DNA of 64,000 nucleotides from Silvibacterium bohemicum (GTDB lineage: Bacteria > Acidobacteriota > Terriglobia > Terriglobales > Acidobacteriaceae), in the NCBI RefSeq assembly GCF_001006305.1, contig NZ_LBHJ01000002.1:248001-312000 (forward strand), read 5' to 3'. Positions within the stretch are counted from its first letter, which is position 1, and each line of letters begins with the position of its first letter. Made by a program: the position numbers and the translations under genes. Shown piece by piece: positions 1 through 8,978 of this stretch. The notes beneath the pieces were generated by a model. It was not told where the DNA came from. It searched no databases and was given only the letters and a program-made list of their open reading frames with translations.

Positions 1-1
1 T

Positions 2-1186
2 TTGATCCAAAGCTGGCGCGACGGCTTCACCCACATCTACCGCTACACCTTCGACGCCGGCAATCCGCTGGGCAGTGAAGCGCAGCTCGCCAATCAGTTG
101 GAGAGTGGCACCTATGAGGCGACGGAAGTGAAGACCGTCGATGAGGCGGCCAGCACTGTCTACTATCTATCGAGCGAAGGCGATTCGCACGAGCAGCAGG
201 TGTGGGCGGTGCAACTTGACGGCAGCGGCAAGCGCCGGGTGACCAGGGCCGCGGGCTTTCACGATCCCGATTTCCCCGCCAAGGGCGGCTCTTTCATCGA
301 TACCGCATCCACGCTGACCACGCCTCCCACCGTTAGCTATTGCACGGCCCAGGGAGACTGCACGCCTTTCTGGTCCTCACACAAGATCGTGGGCCACACC
401 CTGGTCGCGCCAGAACAGTTGGAGCTGAAGGCAGCGGACGGCACCACCACGCTCTACGGAACTCTGCAGCTTCCCGTCGATGCAACGGCGGCGGCCAGCG
501 TGCCGCTGGTTGTCAATCCTTACGGCGGCCCCGGCGTAGGCGCAGCCAAGAATAAATGGGATGGAAGAGAGTGGCTCTTCGACCAGCTGATGGCCGAGCA
601 TGGATTTGCCGTGCTGCACGTCGACAATCGCGGCATGGCGGGCCGCGGACGCGACTTTGAACAGGCCGCGTACCATAACTTCGGGCCGCCGCAGCTTGCC
701 GATCAGCTGACCTCCATCGATCAGGTGCTGGCGAAATACCCGCAGCTCGACGCGCATCGTCTGGGCTGGTGGGGCTGGAGCTGGGGCGGGACATTCACTC
801 TCTACGCGCTCAGCCACTCCGACCGCTTTCTGGCCGGAGCCAGCGGCGCGCCGGTCACCGACTGGCGCAACTACGATTCGATCTATACCGAACGCTATCT
901 CGGCCTGCCGGCTGCGAACCCTGATGTGTATCAGGCGGACTCGGTGCAAAACGCAGCGAAGGATCTCAAGGGACACCTGCTGCTCCTGCACGGCACCGGC
1001 GACGACAACGTACACTTCGCCAACACTATCCAATACATCCAGAAGCTGCTCGACGCAGGTATCCCATACGACTACAACGTCTTCCCGCGGAAGACCCACT
1101 CCGTCGCAGGTCCCATAGCGCAGACCGAACTGCACAACCGGCTGCTGCAGCAATTCGAGATGTACGTAAAAAGCGGGAAGGAATAG
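2..1186 (+). CDS. S9 family (dipeptidyl-peptidase IV-like) serine peptidase, 3' part
   Basis: The gene enters from outside the window; the first codon here is not a start. The 394 residues seen comprise the end of the beta-propeller (about 1-135) and a complete alpha/beta-hydrolase catalytic domain. The catalytic triad is visible: the nucleophile motif GWSWGG (Ser at about 260; classical DPP-IV has GWSYGG), the acid in GTGDDNVH (about 334-335) and the His in KTHSV (about 366). The S9 family cleaves dipeptides or short peptides from oligopeptides, usually in the periplasm or outside the cell. The propeller half and any signal peptide lie upstream and cannot be judged. A strong hairpin follows about 90 bp after the stop. 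The family call is secure; DPP-IV versus another S9 subfamily is less so. Confidence 0.9.
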   Translation: MIQSWRDGFTHIYRYTFDAGNPLGSEAQLANQLESGTYEATEVKTVDEAASTVYYLSSEGDSHEQQVWAVQLDGSGKRRVTRAAGFHDPDFPAKGGSFIDTASTLTTPPTVSYCTAQGDCTPFWSSHKIVGHTLVAPEQLELKAADGTTTLYGTLQLPVDATAAASVPLVVNPYGGPGVGAAKNKWDGREWLFDQLMAEHGFAVLHVDNRGMAGRGRDFEQAAYHNFGPPQLADQLTSIDQVLAKYPQLDAHRLGWWGWSWGGTFTLYALSHSDRFLAGASGAPVTDWRNYDSIYTERYLGLPAANPDVYQADSVQNAAKDLKGHLLLLHGTGDDNVHFANTIQYIQKLLDAGIPYDYNVFPRKTHSVAGPIAQTELHNRLLQQFEMYVKSGKE

Positions 1187-1273
1187 ACGATTGAGGGCTT
1201 CAGAGAGCCGTCATTTTGGGGCAATCGCCGGAGTGGTTGCGATGATGCATTCCCTCCGGCTGATGTGTGCTGC

Positions 1274-1310
1274 AACGATAAAGCCAGCCTGTGCGGCTGG
1301 CTTTATCGTT
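1274..1310. terminator. Perfect 16-bp hairpin between convergent genes
   Basis: The arms 1274-1289 and 1295-1310 are perfect reverse complements around a 5-base loop. The site lies between the stop of the S9 peptidase and the convergent secreted-protein gene, so it probably serves as a bidirectional terminator. AT-rich ends of the stem (aacgataaag / ctttatcgtt) supply weak T/A tracts on both strands. Confidence 0.8.
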
Positions 1311-1335
1311 ATCGGTTCGATGAGGGTCGATTCCC

Positions 1336-3134
1336 TCACTGCACATCGACAACCTTTCCTTCTTTGAAGGTGATCTTCATATCCTGATAGATATAGATCT
1401 GCTTAGCGCCGAGATTGACCTTGCTCTTGGGCTGACCATCGCGGTAATCACCTGGTCCGTGGTCTGACCTAGAGAGATGCTAACCGTGGGGGTCGCTGCG
1501 GCAGCTGGTGCGGGATCATCGCCCACATTCGGTCCTCCTGCAGCTCCGCCGCCGGAAGATACGGTGCCTGCAACCTCCTGCTCGGCCTGGCCCGCTTGCG
1601 TATCCTGTTCCTTGATTTCGGCGGCGGCGTTAGGGTCGGGCGGAGGAGCTACTGCGGCATACGCCGATTGCGTTGGAGCAGCCTGCGCCGAGGGCGGGGC
1701 GGAGGGCAGACCACCCTTGCCCTGCTTGTCTTTCATTTCGCCCATGCCCTTGTCAATGGTTTCACGCATGTGGTTCTGCATGTCCTGCAGGTCGGTGAAG
1801 GCTACCGTCACGTTCGTGCTCTTCAGGCATTCCTTTCCGCCTTTGCTGGTGAGAACGATAGCGGTCGCGGCGGTCGCATCGGCCGCCGGCGACTGTGCCA
1901 CTTCGAGCACATCGCCCTGGCTTACCGCGCATTCTTGACCAGAGTCGGCAACCAGATCGAGATCGCTGCCGGCCACGAAGACATGCGGTTGGCCATCCGA
2001 CATCATGCGGGCGATGCCGCTGGAGCCGGAATCGACATCCTGTCCACCGGAGTTCTGCTGCGCTTCCGAGTTTTCAAGCGCCACCTGCCGCTGCACTTCG
2101 TCGGCAATCATCTTCTTCACTTCCGGGGTAAGCGGTGAAGCGTCGGGATTGACCGAGGCCGCGACCTGAGCCTCGACCTGTGCGGCATACGCAGCCTGGA
2201 GGCTGGCCGCGATCAGATAATCCGTGAGCCAGAAAGATGCGCTTGCATACACCGGGAAGGGCGTAAACCACGCGCCGTAGGCGCCGTACCAGGGTGCCCC
2301 GCCCCATCCCCAGGCCGTATAAGCGACCGGAACGGCCCACGGGTTATAAGCCCAGCCATAGAATGCCGGAGCGTAGTAGACGCCGGGTGCATAGACATTC
2401 AGATATCCGCCGCGATAGCCGTAGCGGCCATAGTAGCGGTCATAGTAGCGCCCGTGATCGTAGTATCGGCGCGCGCCGTACTCATGGCCGTGATACATGT
2501 ACGGATGTTGCACGTAGCCGCGTCCACCGCGCTCGGAGACGATGCGCGAGTGATCGGCTCGCTCGACGGAGACGCGCCGGCCGCCATTCAATCCGTGATG
2601 AATATCCATTCCGCGCCGGGCGTCGTGTACGTCGCTGCGCTGGCCGTTGGCGCGGGTGCGGACCATGCTTCCGTTCGCTGCGTGAGCTTCGTGGCTTCCC
2701 GCCGGAGCCGGATGTCCCGCTGCCGCTCCGCCGCGAGCGCTGCCTGCACCGCCAGCGGCCCCGGGTCTGGCGGCTGCGGTGGCCGTCCCGGGCCGTCCGC
2801 CGGTAGTGGTCGCACCGTGTCCGGCGGTTGCTGTAGTAGCACCGTGACCCGTGGTCGTAGTCGTCGTTCCATGGGGATTACTGGTGGTCGGTCCGTGGCT
2901 GGCCCCCGCGGTCGTCGGTCCATGACTAGCCCCTGCGGCCGTTGTTCCATGGGCGGCTGAAGCGCCAGCCGCGCCCGCAGGCTTGGCTGCCGGTTTAGCA
3001 GGAGCCGCCTTTGCAGGAGCCGCAGCCTTCTTCGTGGTCTGCGCGGATAAGGAGGCGGAGGCACAGACCAGCGAGAGAGCAACTGCAGAAAAGAAGCTGA
3101 TGACGTGAACGGCCCGGGTCAGTGATCTGTACAC
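1336..3134 (-). CDS. Secreted Ala/Thr/His/Gly-rich repeat protein with BamE-like tail, frameshifted near the 3' end
   Basis: The start chosen is the GTG at 3134-3132, preceded by AAAAGGAGA six bases upstream; a longer frame from 3164 has no ribosome site. A hydrophobic signal peptide ends near SLSA-Q. It is followed by low-complexity repeats (AGASHGPTT, GHGATTT), a Gly/Tyr/Trp-rich region (YYDHGRYYDRYYG), an amphipathic Ala/Gln helix and a Pro/Ala-rich linker. In frame the protein stops at 1377 after a tail unlike anything around it. Restoring one base near 1436 continues it to a TGA at 1336 and yields a tail with GQP, NLGAK and DMKITF that closely matches the end of the upstream gene (GQP, NLGSK, DMKVTF). 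The function is unknown; envelope location is inferred. Confidence 0.7.
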
Positions 3135-3182
3135 AGAGGATCTCCTTTTGATATTCCGAACCATCGACGCGGGGATATTCAG

Positions 3183-4016
3183 CTATTGAACGTCTGAAAC
3201 CTTGCCTTTTACGAAGGTGACTTTCATATCCGGGTAGTAGTCGATCTCTTTGCTGCCGAGATTGGCAATCCGGGTCGGCTGGCCGAAGATTGCGACAACC
3301 TGGTCTTTGCTCTGGCCAATGGCAATCGTTTTAGGCTGGGCGGGAGGAGCATCCACCGGCGGCGGAGGCGGCGCTATGGGGGCCATCGCAGCCGCCACGG
3401 GAGCTGGGGCTGCCGCTTGAGCTGCCGGCGCGGCCTTGTCCGCGGGGGCTGCGGCGGCAGTCTTGCTGTCCCCGCCTGAATCATCCGCAGGCTGCACCTT
3501 CAGAGCTTCGCTGACAGTGCTCACCATCTGATCCACTGTGGGCGTCGTGCCCTTGGGAAAAGGGAACTTCAGCAGGCCGTAATAGCGAACATCGGAGATG
3601 GGATCGCTGAACAGTTCGAAGTAGACACCATCGTCCTTCAGATAAATCTTGGTGACCCAGAACTTCTCGCCGGTGACAAAGGTTCTGTTGTCGACGTTGG
3701 GGGTCGAATTTCCCGGAATCTTTTTGCACCACTTGCACGCGCTCAGGCCGAAGAAACCCTGCGATATCTTTCCGTCTTTATAAGTGCTGGTGGGGGGGAC
3801 GGATGTGGTGGTGGTATACATCAGCAGGCCGTCCTTCTTGAGCACCAAGACGGAGCCGGCGGTAACGATGTCATCGCGGTTGGCAGTGGCTTTCGTAATT
3901 GTGTATTGCGCTTCGAGTTTGTCCTCCAGCCCGGGCACCTGGGCGTACATCGACGAGAACGAAACAATCACAGCGACAGCGAAAGCTGAAGAGAGAAGTC
4001 TTCGGAGTGAGATCAT
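3183..4016 (-). CDS. Secreted protein of unknown function with BamE/SmpA-like C-terminal module
   Basis: 277 residues, starting at an ATG with AAGAGG close upstream. A signal peptide covers about residues 1-25 (cleavage near MYA-Q). The body (30-180) is unrecognised and contains a CxxC (ACKWCKK). A Pro/Ala-rich linker (about 190-225) leads to a short C-terminal module with the pattern GQSKDQVVAIFGQP and DMKVTF, resembling the G-x(n)-V-x(n)-lG-x-P signature of BamE/SmpA-type domains. The next gene downstream, about 48 bp away on the same strand, carries the same module, so the two probably form an operon and share a cellular location. I cannot name a function. Confidence 0.75.
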   Translation of the reverse strand: MISLRRLLSSAFAVAVIVSFSSMYAQVPGLEDKLEAQYTITKATANRDDIVTAGSVLVLKKDGLLMYTTTTSVPPTSTYKDGKISQGFFGLSACKWCKKIPGNSTPNVDNRTFVTGEKFWVTKIYLKDDGVYFELFSDPISDVRYYGLLKFPFPKGTTPTVDQMVSTVSEALKVQPADDSGGDSKTAAAAPADKAAPAAQAAAPAPVAAAMAPIAPPPPPVDAPPAQPKTIAIGQSKDQVVAIFGQPTRIANLGSKEIDYYPDMKVTFVKGKVSDVQ

Positions 4017-4398
4017 GAGCCTCTTCTACACCTGTAAATAGTGGGAAGTTAGACAGAACAATCGCCGGTGCTACCGCGTCGAGCACGTATGCTACACCGC
4101 GTTATTCACCTATGCAACAATCAAATTGTCAAGATCTAGTGAACTAGCAGCTCATTCAATCTGCATAACAAAACGGATGGCATTGTGGCTGCGGGCTTTG
4201 CATCAGCATGCGCCCTGCCTTGCTTCGGGGTCTTATCCACGAGCTTGGTTGTTGGCCTGGCGCAACAAGTTTCCGAGTAATCATGCTTCAATAAGTTGTA
4301 GTGATCGTGGTCACGAAAACATCACGACACATGGTCCTGTCACGCCTTTATGCAACCTGCAAAAAAGAAGTAAGTGTCCGCTGGATCGGAAAATAAGA
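4017..4398. other. Intergenic region between divergent genes
   Basis: This 382-bp region must hold the promoters of the two-gene secreted-protein unit (minus strand) and of the metallo-beta-lactamase gene (plus strand). It is less GC-rich than its surroundings. I see no convincing promoter boxes, RNA gene or small coding frame with a ribosome site. Confidence 0.4.
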
Positions 4399-5295
4399 AT
4401 GCCTCATCTCCAATTGTTTCCCAATGACACTTTGATCCGTGCTCAAACTAGCCTGGGCGCCTTCGATCTCACCGTGCTCTCCGATGGCTCCTACTATCTC
4501 GATGGCGGAGCCATGTTCGGTGTAGTTCCCAAGCCTCTTTGGGAAAAACGTCTGCCCGCCGACGCACAGAACCGCGTCACCCTTGGCCTGAACTCGGTAG
4601 TCGTTCGCACCGGCAAACAGACAGTAGTTATCGAGACAGGAATCGGCAACAAGCTGAGCGAGAAGCAGCGCGGCATTTACGACGCGAAGCAGTTGCTGCC
4701 TTCGGCCTTTGCTGCTGTCGGCATCCGTCCGGAAGAAGTCGATGTGGTGATCAATAGCCATCTGCACTTCGATCACTGCGGGTGGAACACCACGCTCACT
4801 CCGGAGGGAAAGATCGTTCCTACCTTTCCCAATGCCCGCTACTACGCGCATCGCGGAGAGGTCGATCACGGGCATCTTCAACTGGAGCGCGACGCGGTGA
4901 GCTACATCAGCGCGAACTACGATCCGCTCATCGCAAGCGGTCAGATGACGCTGCTCGAAACCAGGCCAGGGCAGGTGGAAGAGATCGTTCCCGGTATTTC
5001 AGTCGAGTGTTTCCCCGGTCATACCGCCCAGACACTGGCCGTGCATATCGAATCCGCCGGGCAGCGGGCCTGTTATATCTCGGATCTGATCCCGACCAGC
5101 GCGCACCTCGACATCACCTGGGTGATGGGATACGACCTCGACCCGCTCACCTGCATCGAGCAGCGCAAGCGCTTCTATGAGCGCGCCATCCCCGAGCGCT
5201 GGCTGGTGCTCTTCACGCACGATCACCACACGCCGATGGGTTATGTCCGCAGGAATGACAAGGGCAAGCCGGAGATGGAACCGAGCCATCCCTGA
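4399..5295 (+). CDS. MBL-fold metallo-hydrolase
   Basis: 298 residues. The frame is open further upstream, but family similarity begins only at the ATG at 4399 (MPHLQLF), so that start is chosen; the ribosome site is weak. The zinc motif HLHFDHCGW (His121, His123, Asp125, His126) is followed by HRGE, FPGHT and THDHH, which supply further metal ligands and the substrate pocket. The family includes lactonases, glyoxalase II-like enzymes and other hydrolases; the length and the DGSYYLDGG-type N-terminus resemble the AHL-lactonase/MBL hydrolase group. The substrate cannot be assigned from sequence. There is no signal peptide, so a cytoplasmic enzyme is expected. Confidence 0.85.
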   Translation: MPHLQLFPNDTLIRAQTSLGAFDLTVLSDGSYYLDGGAMFGVVPKPLWEKRLPADAQNRVTLGLNSVVVRTGKQTVVIETGIGNKLSEKQRGIYDAKQLLPSAFAAVGIRPEEVDVVINSHLHFDHCGWNTTLTPEGKIVPTFPNARYYAHRGEVDHGHLQLERDAVSYISANYDPLIASGQMTLLETRPGQVEEIVPGISVECFPGHTAQTLAVHIESAGQRACYISDLIPTSAHLDITWVMGYDLDPLTCIEQRKRFYERAIPERWLVLFTHDHHTPMGYVRRNDKGKPEMEPSHP

Positions 5296-5324
5296 GGCGG
5301 TTTTCATCTCAGGAATGGCTCGGT
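5280..5324. terminator. Hairpin between convergent genes
   Basis: The arms 5280-5296 and 5308-5324 pair over 17 bases with a single mismatch that is a wobble in RNA. The left arm overlaps the stop codon of the metallo-hydrolase gene. The convergent S53 peptidase gene ends 24 bp beyond, so the hairpin probably stops transcripts from both sides. Confidence 0.75.
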
Positions 5325-5347
5325 CTTATTGCCTGCAACTACGCTAT

Positions 5348-7084
5348 CTAATCCGAGTGTTTTGGATGCTTGGGGTGGTGATGCTTGCCATCGCCCGAGC
5401 CGCTTCCAGAGCCCGAGCCCGTTCCGGAACCAGTTCCAGTCCCAGTGCCTGATCCACCGTTTCCCGAACCACCATTTCCCGACCCCCCATTTCCAGTCTC
5501 ACCGCCCGATCCCGTTGAGCCACCGGTCGCGCCAAGAGCCGTGGCAATCGCGGTTCCTATCGGGGAGCCCATCCCGGTGCACGCATCCCATCCTGGACCG
5601 GCCGAGAAGGCGCCGTTATTGCCCGAGACGATGTCGTGGAAGGCGCTCGTGGATTGATACAGTGTCGGATTGACGAATCCCACCGGCGAGCCCTTGAGCT
5701 GATTCACGATGGCGATCAGCCCTGCCCAGAGCGGAGCTACTGCACTCGTGCCGCCAACCACTTCAGACTGGCCATCGACAAGAATGTTGTAGCCGGTAGT
5801 AGGAGAGGCATCGCCGGCCACGTCGGGCACGCCGCGCCCTCCCGCGCTGGTCGAGGCCGCAGGAACGCCGGCGTTTGCCTGCCAGGTGGGCAGCGCGAAA
5901 AACTCGCTGACTCCGCCGCCTGTGGCTCCGCCGCTCGATCCGTCGTTCCACACGACTTCGCTGCTAATGGTGGTGCCGCTGGCCTCCAGTTTCGTTCCTC
6001 CGCAGGCCAGCACGTGCGGGCTGGAAGCGGGGAAGTCCACATTGTTGCCGGTCGCGCCGTCGCTCGATCCGTTGTCGCCGGCGGCCACGGTGATGGTCAC
6101 GCCCAGCGCGCCTGCCGACTGGCAGGCATTGTCGAGCGCTGTCAACGAGGACTGCGCCCAGGTCGACTCCGGACCGCCCCAGCTGATCGAGATCACAGAC
6201 GGGTTGTTCGCCGTGTCATGCACTGCGGTGGTGATGGCATCGATGAATCCCTGATCGGTATTTGCAGTGAAATACACGGCGATCTTAGCGCCAGGAGCCA
6301 CTGCACCGGCGACCTGAATATCGAGCGCCACCTCTCCGTCGGCGCCGTTGGGATTGCTCGGCGCATTCGTTCCGCCATCGACCGACACCGCGACAACCGT
6401 TGGAGGCGTGAGGCCGAGTCCGGAAAAATAGGTGGTGATGTCGCTGGCCTGGTAGCCGCCGCCGAGCTCGATGATGCCAATGGTCTGGCCGCTGCCGTCT
6501 CCATTCGGATAGTCGTAAAACCCGGCTACCTGGACCGGCGTGTAGCTGACGTTGGCTGCTGATGCCGCCGGCGTCACCGTTCCCCGGTCATCTTTGTCGC
6601 GAAAGCGAAAGTGAGGCTTCGCGATGGGCCGCGCATCGAGCCCGAGAACTGCGTCCACCGCCGGCGCGTGCTGCTCCGGCAGCGAGATCTGTCCGGTGAA
6701 TCCATGAAACTTGTGGCCGTCCTCGCCTGCGAAATCATGCAGCTCAACGCCGAAGGCCTCTTCCATCGCCGCCGCCGTGCCGCGCAGAACCACCGTGCGC
6801 CGCGCCAGGCTCGACGCCGATTCGTCCACGCTCAGCCCGTGCTCATGCGCGAACTGCCGGATCTTGTCGAAGTCCGCCGGATCGGCCGCGTACTTCTCGT
6901 TGAACTCTTCGCGAGAGACCTGTCTGCCTCCCAGATCTTTGAGGCTCAGGCCATTACGGCGCCGGACGATGACCGACACGCTGACAACCTGCTGCGGTGA
7001 AGTGCGTCCGGTTTCCGACGCGTTGTGAGGGGCCTTGCGTTCGCTGCGGGCCAGAGACACCCGCTTCTCCGAGGGTTTCGTCAT
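5348..7084 (-). CDS. Kumamolisin-like serine-carboxyl peptidase (S53, sedolisin family)
   Basis: 578 residues with an AAAGGTGA ribosome site. Residues about 30-170 form the inhibitory prodomain; the catalytic domain follows. All catalytic residues are present: Glu251 and Asp255 in DGEVALD, the oxyanion Asp337 in AAGDNGS, and Ser447 in GGTSAVAP. The calcium-site end (FHDIVSGNNG and GPGWDACTGMGSP) is intact. Family members are acid-stable endopeptidases that self-activate at low pH, which suits an acidophilic host. As in kumamolisin itself, no classical signal peptide is visible. A Gly/Ser/Thr/Asn repeat tail (about 515-565) ends in a His/Lys-rich patch, an extension the catalytic fold does not need. 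The gene seems monocistronic. Confidence 0.95.
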   Translation of the reverse strand: MTKPSEKRVSLARSERKAPHNASETGRTSPQQVVSVSVIVRRRNGLSLKDLGGRQVSREEFNEKYAADPADFDKIRQFAHEHGLSVDESASSLARRTVVLRGTAAAMEEAFGVELHDFAGEDGHKFHGFTGQISLPEQHAPAVDAVLGLDARPIAKPHFRFRDKDDRGTVTPAASAANVSYTPVQVAGFYDYPNGDGSGQTIGIIELGGGYQASDITTYFSGLGLTPPTVVAVSVDGGTNAPSNPNGADGEVALDIQVAGAVAPGAKIAVYFTANTDQGFIDAITTAVHDTANNPSVISISWGGPESTWAQSSLTALDNACQSAGALGVTITVAAGDNGSSDGATGNNVDFPASSPHVLACGGTKLEASGTTISSEVVWNDGSSGGATGGGVSEFFALPTWQANAGVPAASTSAGGRGVPDVAGDASPTTGYNILVDGQSEVVGGTSAVAPLWAGLIAIVNQLKGSPVGFVNPTLYQSTSAFHDIVSGNNGAFSAGPGWDACTGMGSPIGTAIATALGATGGSTGSGGETGNGGSGNGGSGNGGSGTGTGTGSGTGSGSGSGSGDGKHHHPKHPKHSD

Positions 7085-7398
7085 GCAATCACCTTTTCAG
7101 TTTGAATCGATAGTGTGAGCTCGAACGTTGCATACTTTTCAATCCCAAAGCAATTGAATGAGGAACTTCACGTTTCTCGCATTTGATGCCTAGCCGGATA
7201 TCCGCGAGCACTGCAAAGATCGCCAAAGATCAGCGTGATTTCAAATCGCGCTAAGTCAGGATTTCGATCTTCGCGGCATTCTACGCCGCAGATGTTGTTG
7301 GATGCTTAAGCGGGCCGGTCATCGCGGTTAGGAGATTGCGGGACGGCCTTTCACTTTCGTGGGGAGATCAACGAACTCTTTCGCAGAGGATGCAAAAG
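7085..7398. other. Intergenic region upstream of the S53 peptidase gene
   Basis: About 310 bp between the start of the S53 gene and the terminator of the next minus-strand gene. It should contain the S53 promoter. I see no recognisable promoter boxes, RNA gene or coding frame. Confidence 0.35.
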
Positions 7399-7430
7399 GA
7401 TAGCTGTCTTTTTTTCGAAGAAAAGCTATC
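7399..7430 (-). terminator. Terminator overlapping the stop of the CstB-like gene
   Basis: On the minus strand GATAGCT pairs with AGCTATC across an AT-rich inner segment, followed by CTTTTGC. The first arm overlaps the TAG stop of the upstream gene. Confidence 0.55.
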
Positions 7431-8847
7431 TCTCCGAAACGACCGGGAGCTTGGCCGAATCCCACGCGGCAATCCCGCCCGCCATCTCGATGAGATTCGT
7501 AATCGCATTCTGGTGCAGAATGCTGCTGGCAATCGACGAGCGGTAGCCTCCCGCACAGTAGACGGCGATGCGGCGCTGAGGGGGAACTTCCCCAATGCGT
7601 CCCTGCAACTCCCCGAGGCGCTCCTGCAGATGATTGAGCGGAATATTCAGGCTTTCCGGCACGTGACCTGCCTCCCACTCGCGCGGATTCCGGATATCCA
7701 GAATCAGAGGCGGCTCGGCGCCCGCAAGTTCTTCTGCAATCATTGCAGCGCTCACGCGCTCCGTCGGCGTCACTAAGTCCGGCCTCGCTGCCAGAGCCGT
7801 CATGCCACCGTTCAGATAGCCTTTTACATGATCGAATCCAATGCGGCCCAGGCGCAGGGTGGCTTCCATCTCCCGTCCCGGCTCGGCGATGATCACAATC
7901 GGCTTGGCGCGATCGAGCAGCGTGCCGGCCCATGTGGCATATTGGCCGCCCAGTCCGATGTTGATGCTGCCCCGAAGATGCCCTGTGGCAAACTCCGCTG
8001 CGTCGCGCACATCCAGCACCTGCGCTCCGGCCTCTTTCGCGCGAATCACCTCATCGAGTGCAATGGGATGAAGAACCTTCTCGAGATTCCTGTCGAGCGT
8101 CACTCGCTCGCGCGTGTTCAAGATAGCGTCGTAGGTGAAGTACTGCGGAGCATCGGGCTGGTCGGCAGTCACCAGGCGAATGAATTCTTCCTTGGCCATC
8201 GGCTGCAACGCGTAGTTCATGCGCCGCTGATCGCCAAGCGAAGAAACCGTGTCGGAGGAAAGCTGCTTGCCGCAAAGCGAGCCCGCGCCATGCGCCGGGT
8301 AGACCAGCGTTTCGTCCGGCAGCGTTAGTAGTTTGTCGTGGAGCGAATCATAAAGATGAGCGCCAAGATCGTTGGCGGTCCATCCCAGAGAAGCGCGCAG
8401 GTCGGGACGGCCCACGTCTCCGATGAACAGCGTGTCGCCAGTGAGAACGGCGTGCGGCTTTGTCTGATCCTTCGCCAGATCGAACACCAGAATCGAAATC
8501 GATTCGATAGTGTGACCCGGTGTTTCGAGCACCTGCAGGCGAAGGCCGGGAAATTCGAGAGTGTCTCCATCCGCCATCGGCACAAAGGCATATTCGGCTT
8601 CGGCGCGGCTGCCTAGATGAATCGTTGCGCCGCAGCGGTCGCGCAGCTCAAGATGTCCAGCAATAAAGTCGGCGTGAAAATGGGTCAGAAAGACGTGGCG
8701 AATCTGGAGACCGAAGCTCTTCGCATCCGCTAAATACTGATCGATATCACGCTGCGGATCGACAATGATCGCTGTCGAGCTTGATTCATCGCCCAGCAGA
8801 TAAGAAGCATGGGCAAGACAACCCAGGTAGTACTGTTTCAAAATCAT
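7426..8847 (-). CDS. CstB-like persulfide dioxygenase/sulfurtransferase (MBL fold plus two rhodanese domains)
   Basis: 473 residues from the ATG at 8847, which has AAAGAGA just upstream; an ATG 21 bases earlier is possible. The N-terminal MBL domain carries the ETHE1/CstB-type iron motif THFHADFIAGH (residues 55-65) and a second-shell TPGHT. It is followed by two rhodanese-like domains. The first has Glu-Pro-Gly-Arg where the active-site Cys loop should be (IIAEPGRE), so it is catalytically dead. The second keeps the Cys (VYCAGGYRSS). This order matches staphylococcal CstB, which oxidises low-molecular-weight persulfides to thiosulfate/sulfite and detoxifies sulfide. No CsoR/CstR regulator or quinone reductase is adjacent, so the physiological substrate is inferred from architecture alone. 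Confidence 0.88.
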   Translation of the reverse strand: MILKQYYLGCLAHASYLLGDESSSTAIIVDPQRDIDQYLADAKSFGLQIRHVFLTHFHADFIAGHLELRDRCGATIHLGSRAEAEYAFVPMADGDTLEFPGLRLQVLETPGHTIESISILVFDLAKDQTKPHAVLTGDTLFIGDVGRPDLRASLGWTANDLGAHLYDSLHDKLLTLPDETLVYPAHGAGSLCGKQLSSDTVSSLGDQRRMNYALQPMAKEEFIRLVTADQPDAPQYFTYDAILNTRERVTLDRNLEKVLHPIALDEVIRAKEAGAQVLDVRDAAEFATGHLRGSINIGLGGQYATWAGTLLDRAKPIVIIAEPGREMEATLRLGRIGFDHVKGYLNGGMTALAARPDLVTPTERVSAAMIAEELAGAEPPLILDIRNPREWEAGHVPESLNIPLNHLQERLGELQGRIGEVPPQRRIAVYCAGGYRSSIASSILHQNAITNLIEMAGGIAAWDSAKLPVVSER

Positions 8848-8914
8848 GAAATCTCTTTCGAGCGACATCGCCAGCCGTTCTAACCATTGTATTAGGTAAA
8901 CATGGCGCGGTTTT

Positions 8915-8978
8915 AAGGGACAGGGTATAGGGTGTAGCAGCTTTGCTGCCCCCTGTCCCCTAAACCCTATCCCCTACA
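8915..8978. repeat. Inverted G-rich mini-repeat with potential G-quadruplex
   Basis: Two inverted copies of a GGGACAGGG-TATAGGG-like unit (8915-8937, and the reverse complement at 8950-8977) flank a CAGC-tttg-CTGC-like centre. Read on the minus strand, the right copy has four G-tracts (GGGG ATA GGG TTTA GGGG ACA GGGGG), fitting the consensus for an intramolecular quadruplex. It fills the space between the pccB stop and the promoter region of the CstB-like gene. Confidence 0.65.

Noticed and set aside
377-1153. Long minus-strand frame of 258 codons opposite the S9 peptidase gene
   Set aside because: It is a shadow of the GC-rich codon pattern on the other strand, with Cys/Arg/Val-rich composition, no ribosome site and no family resemblance.
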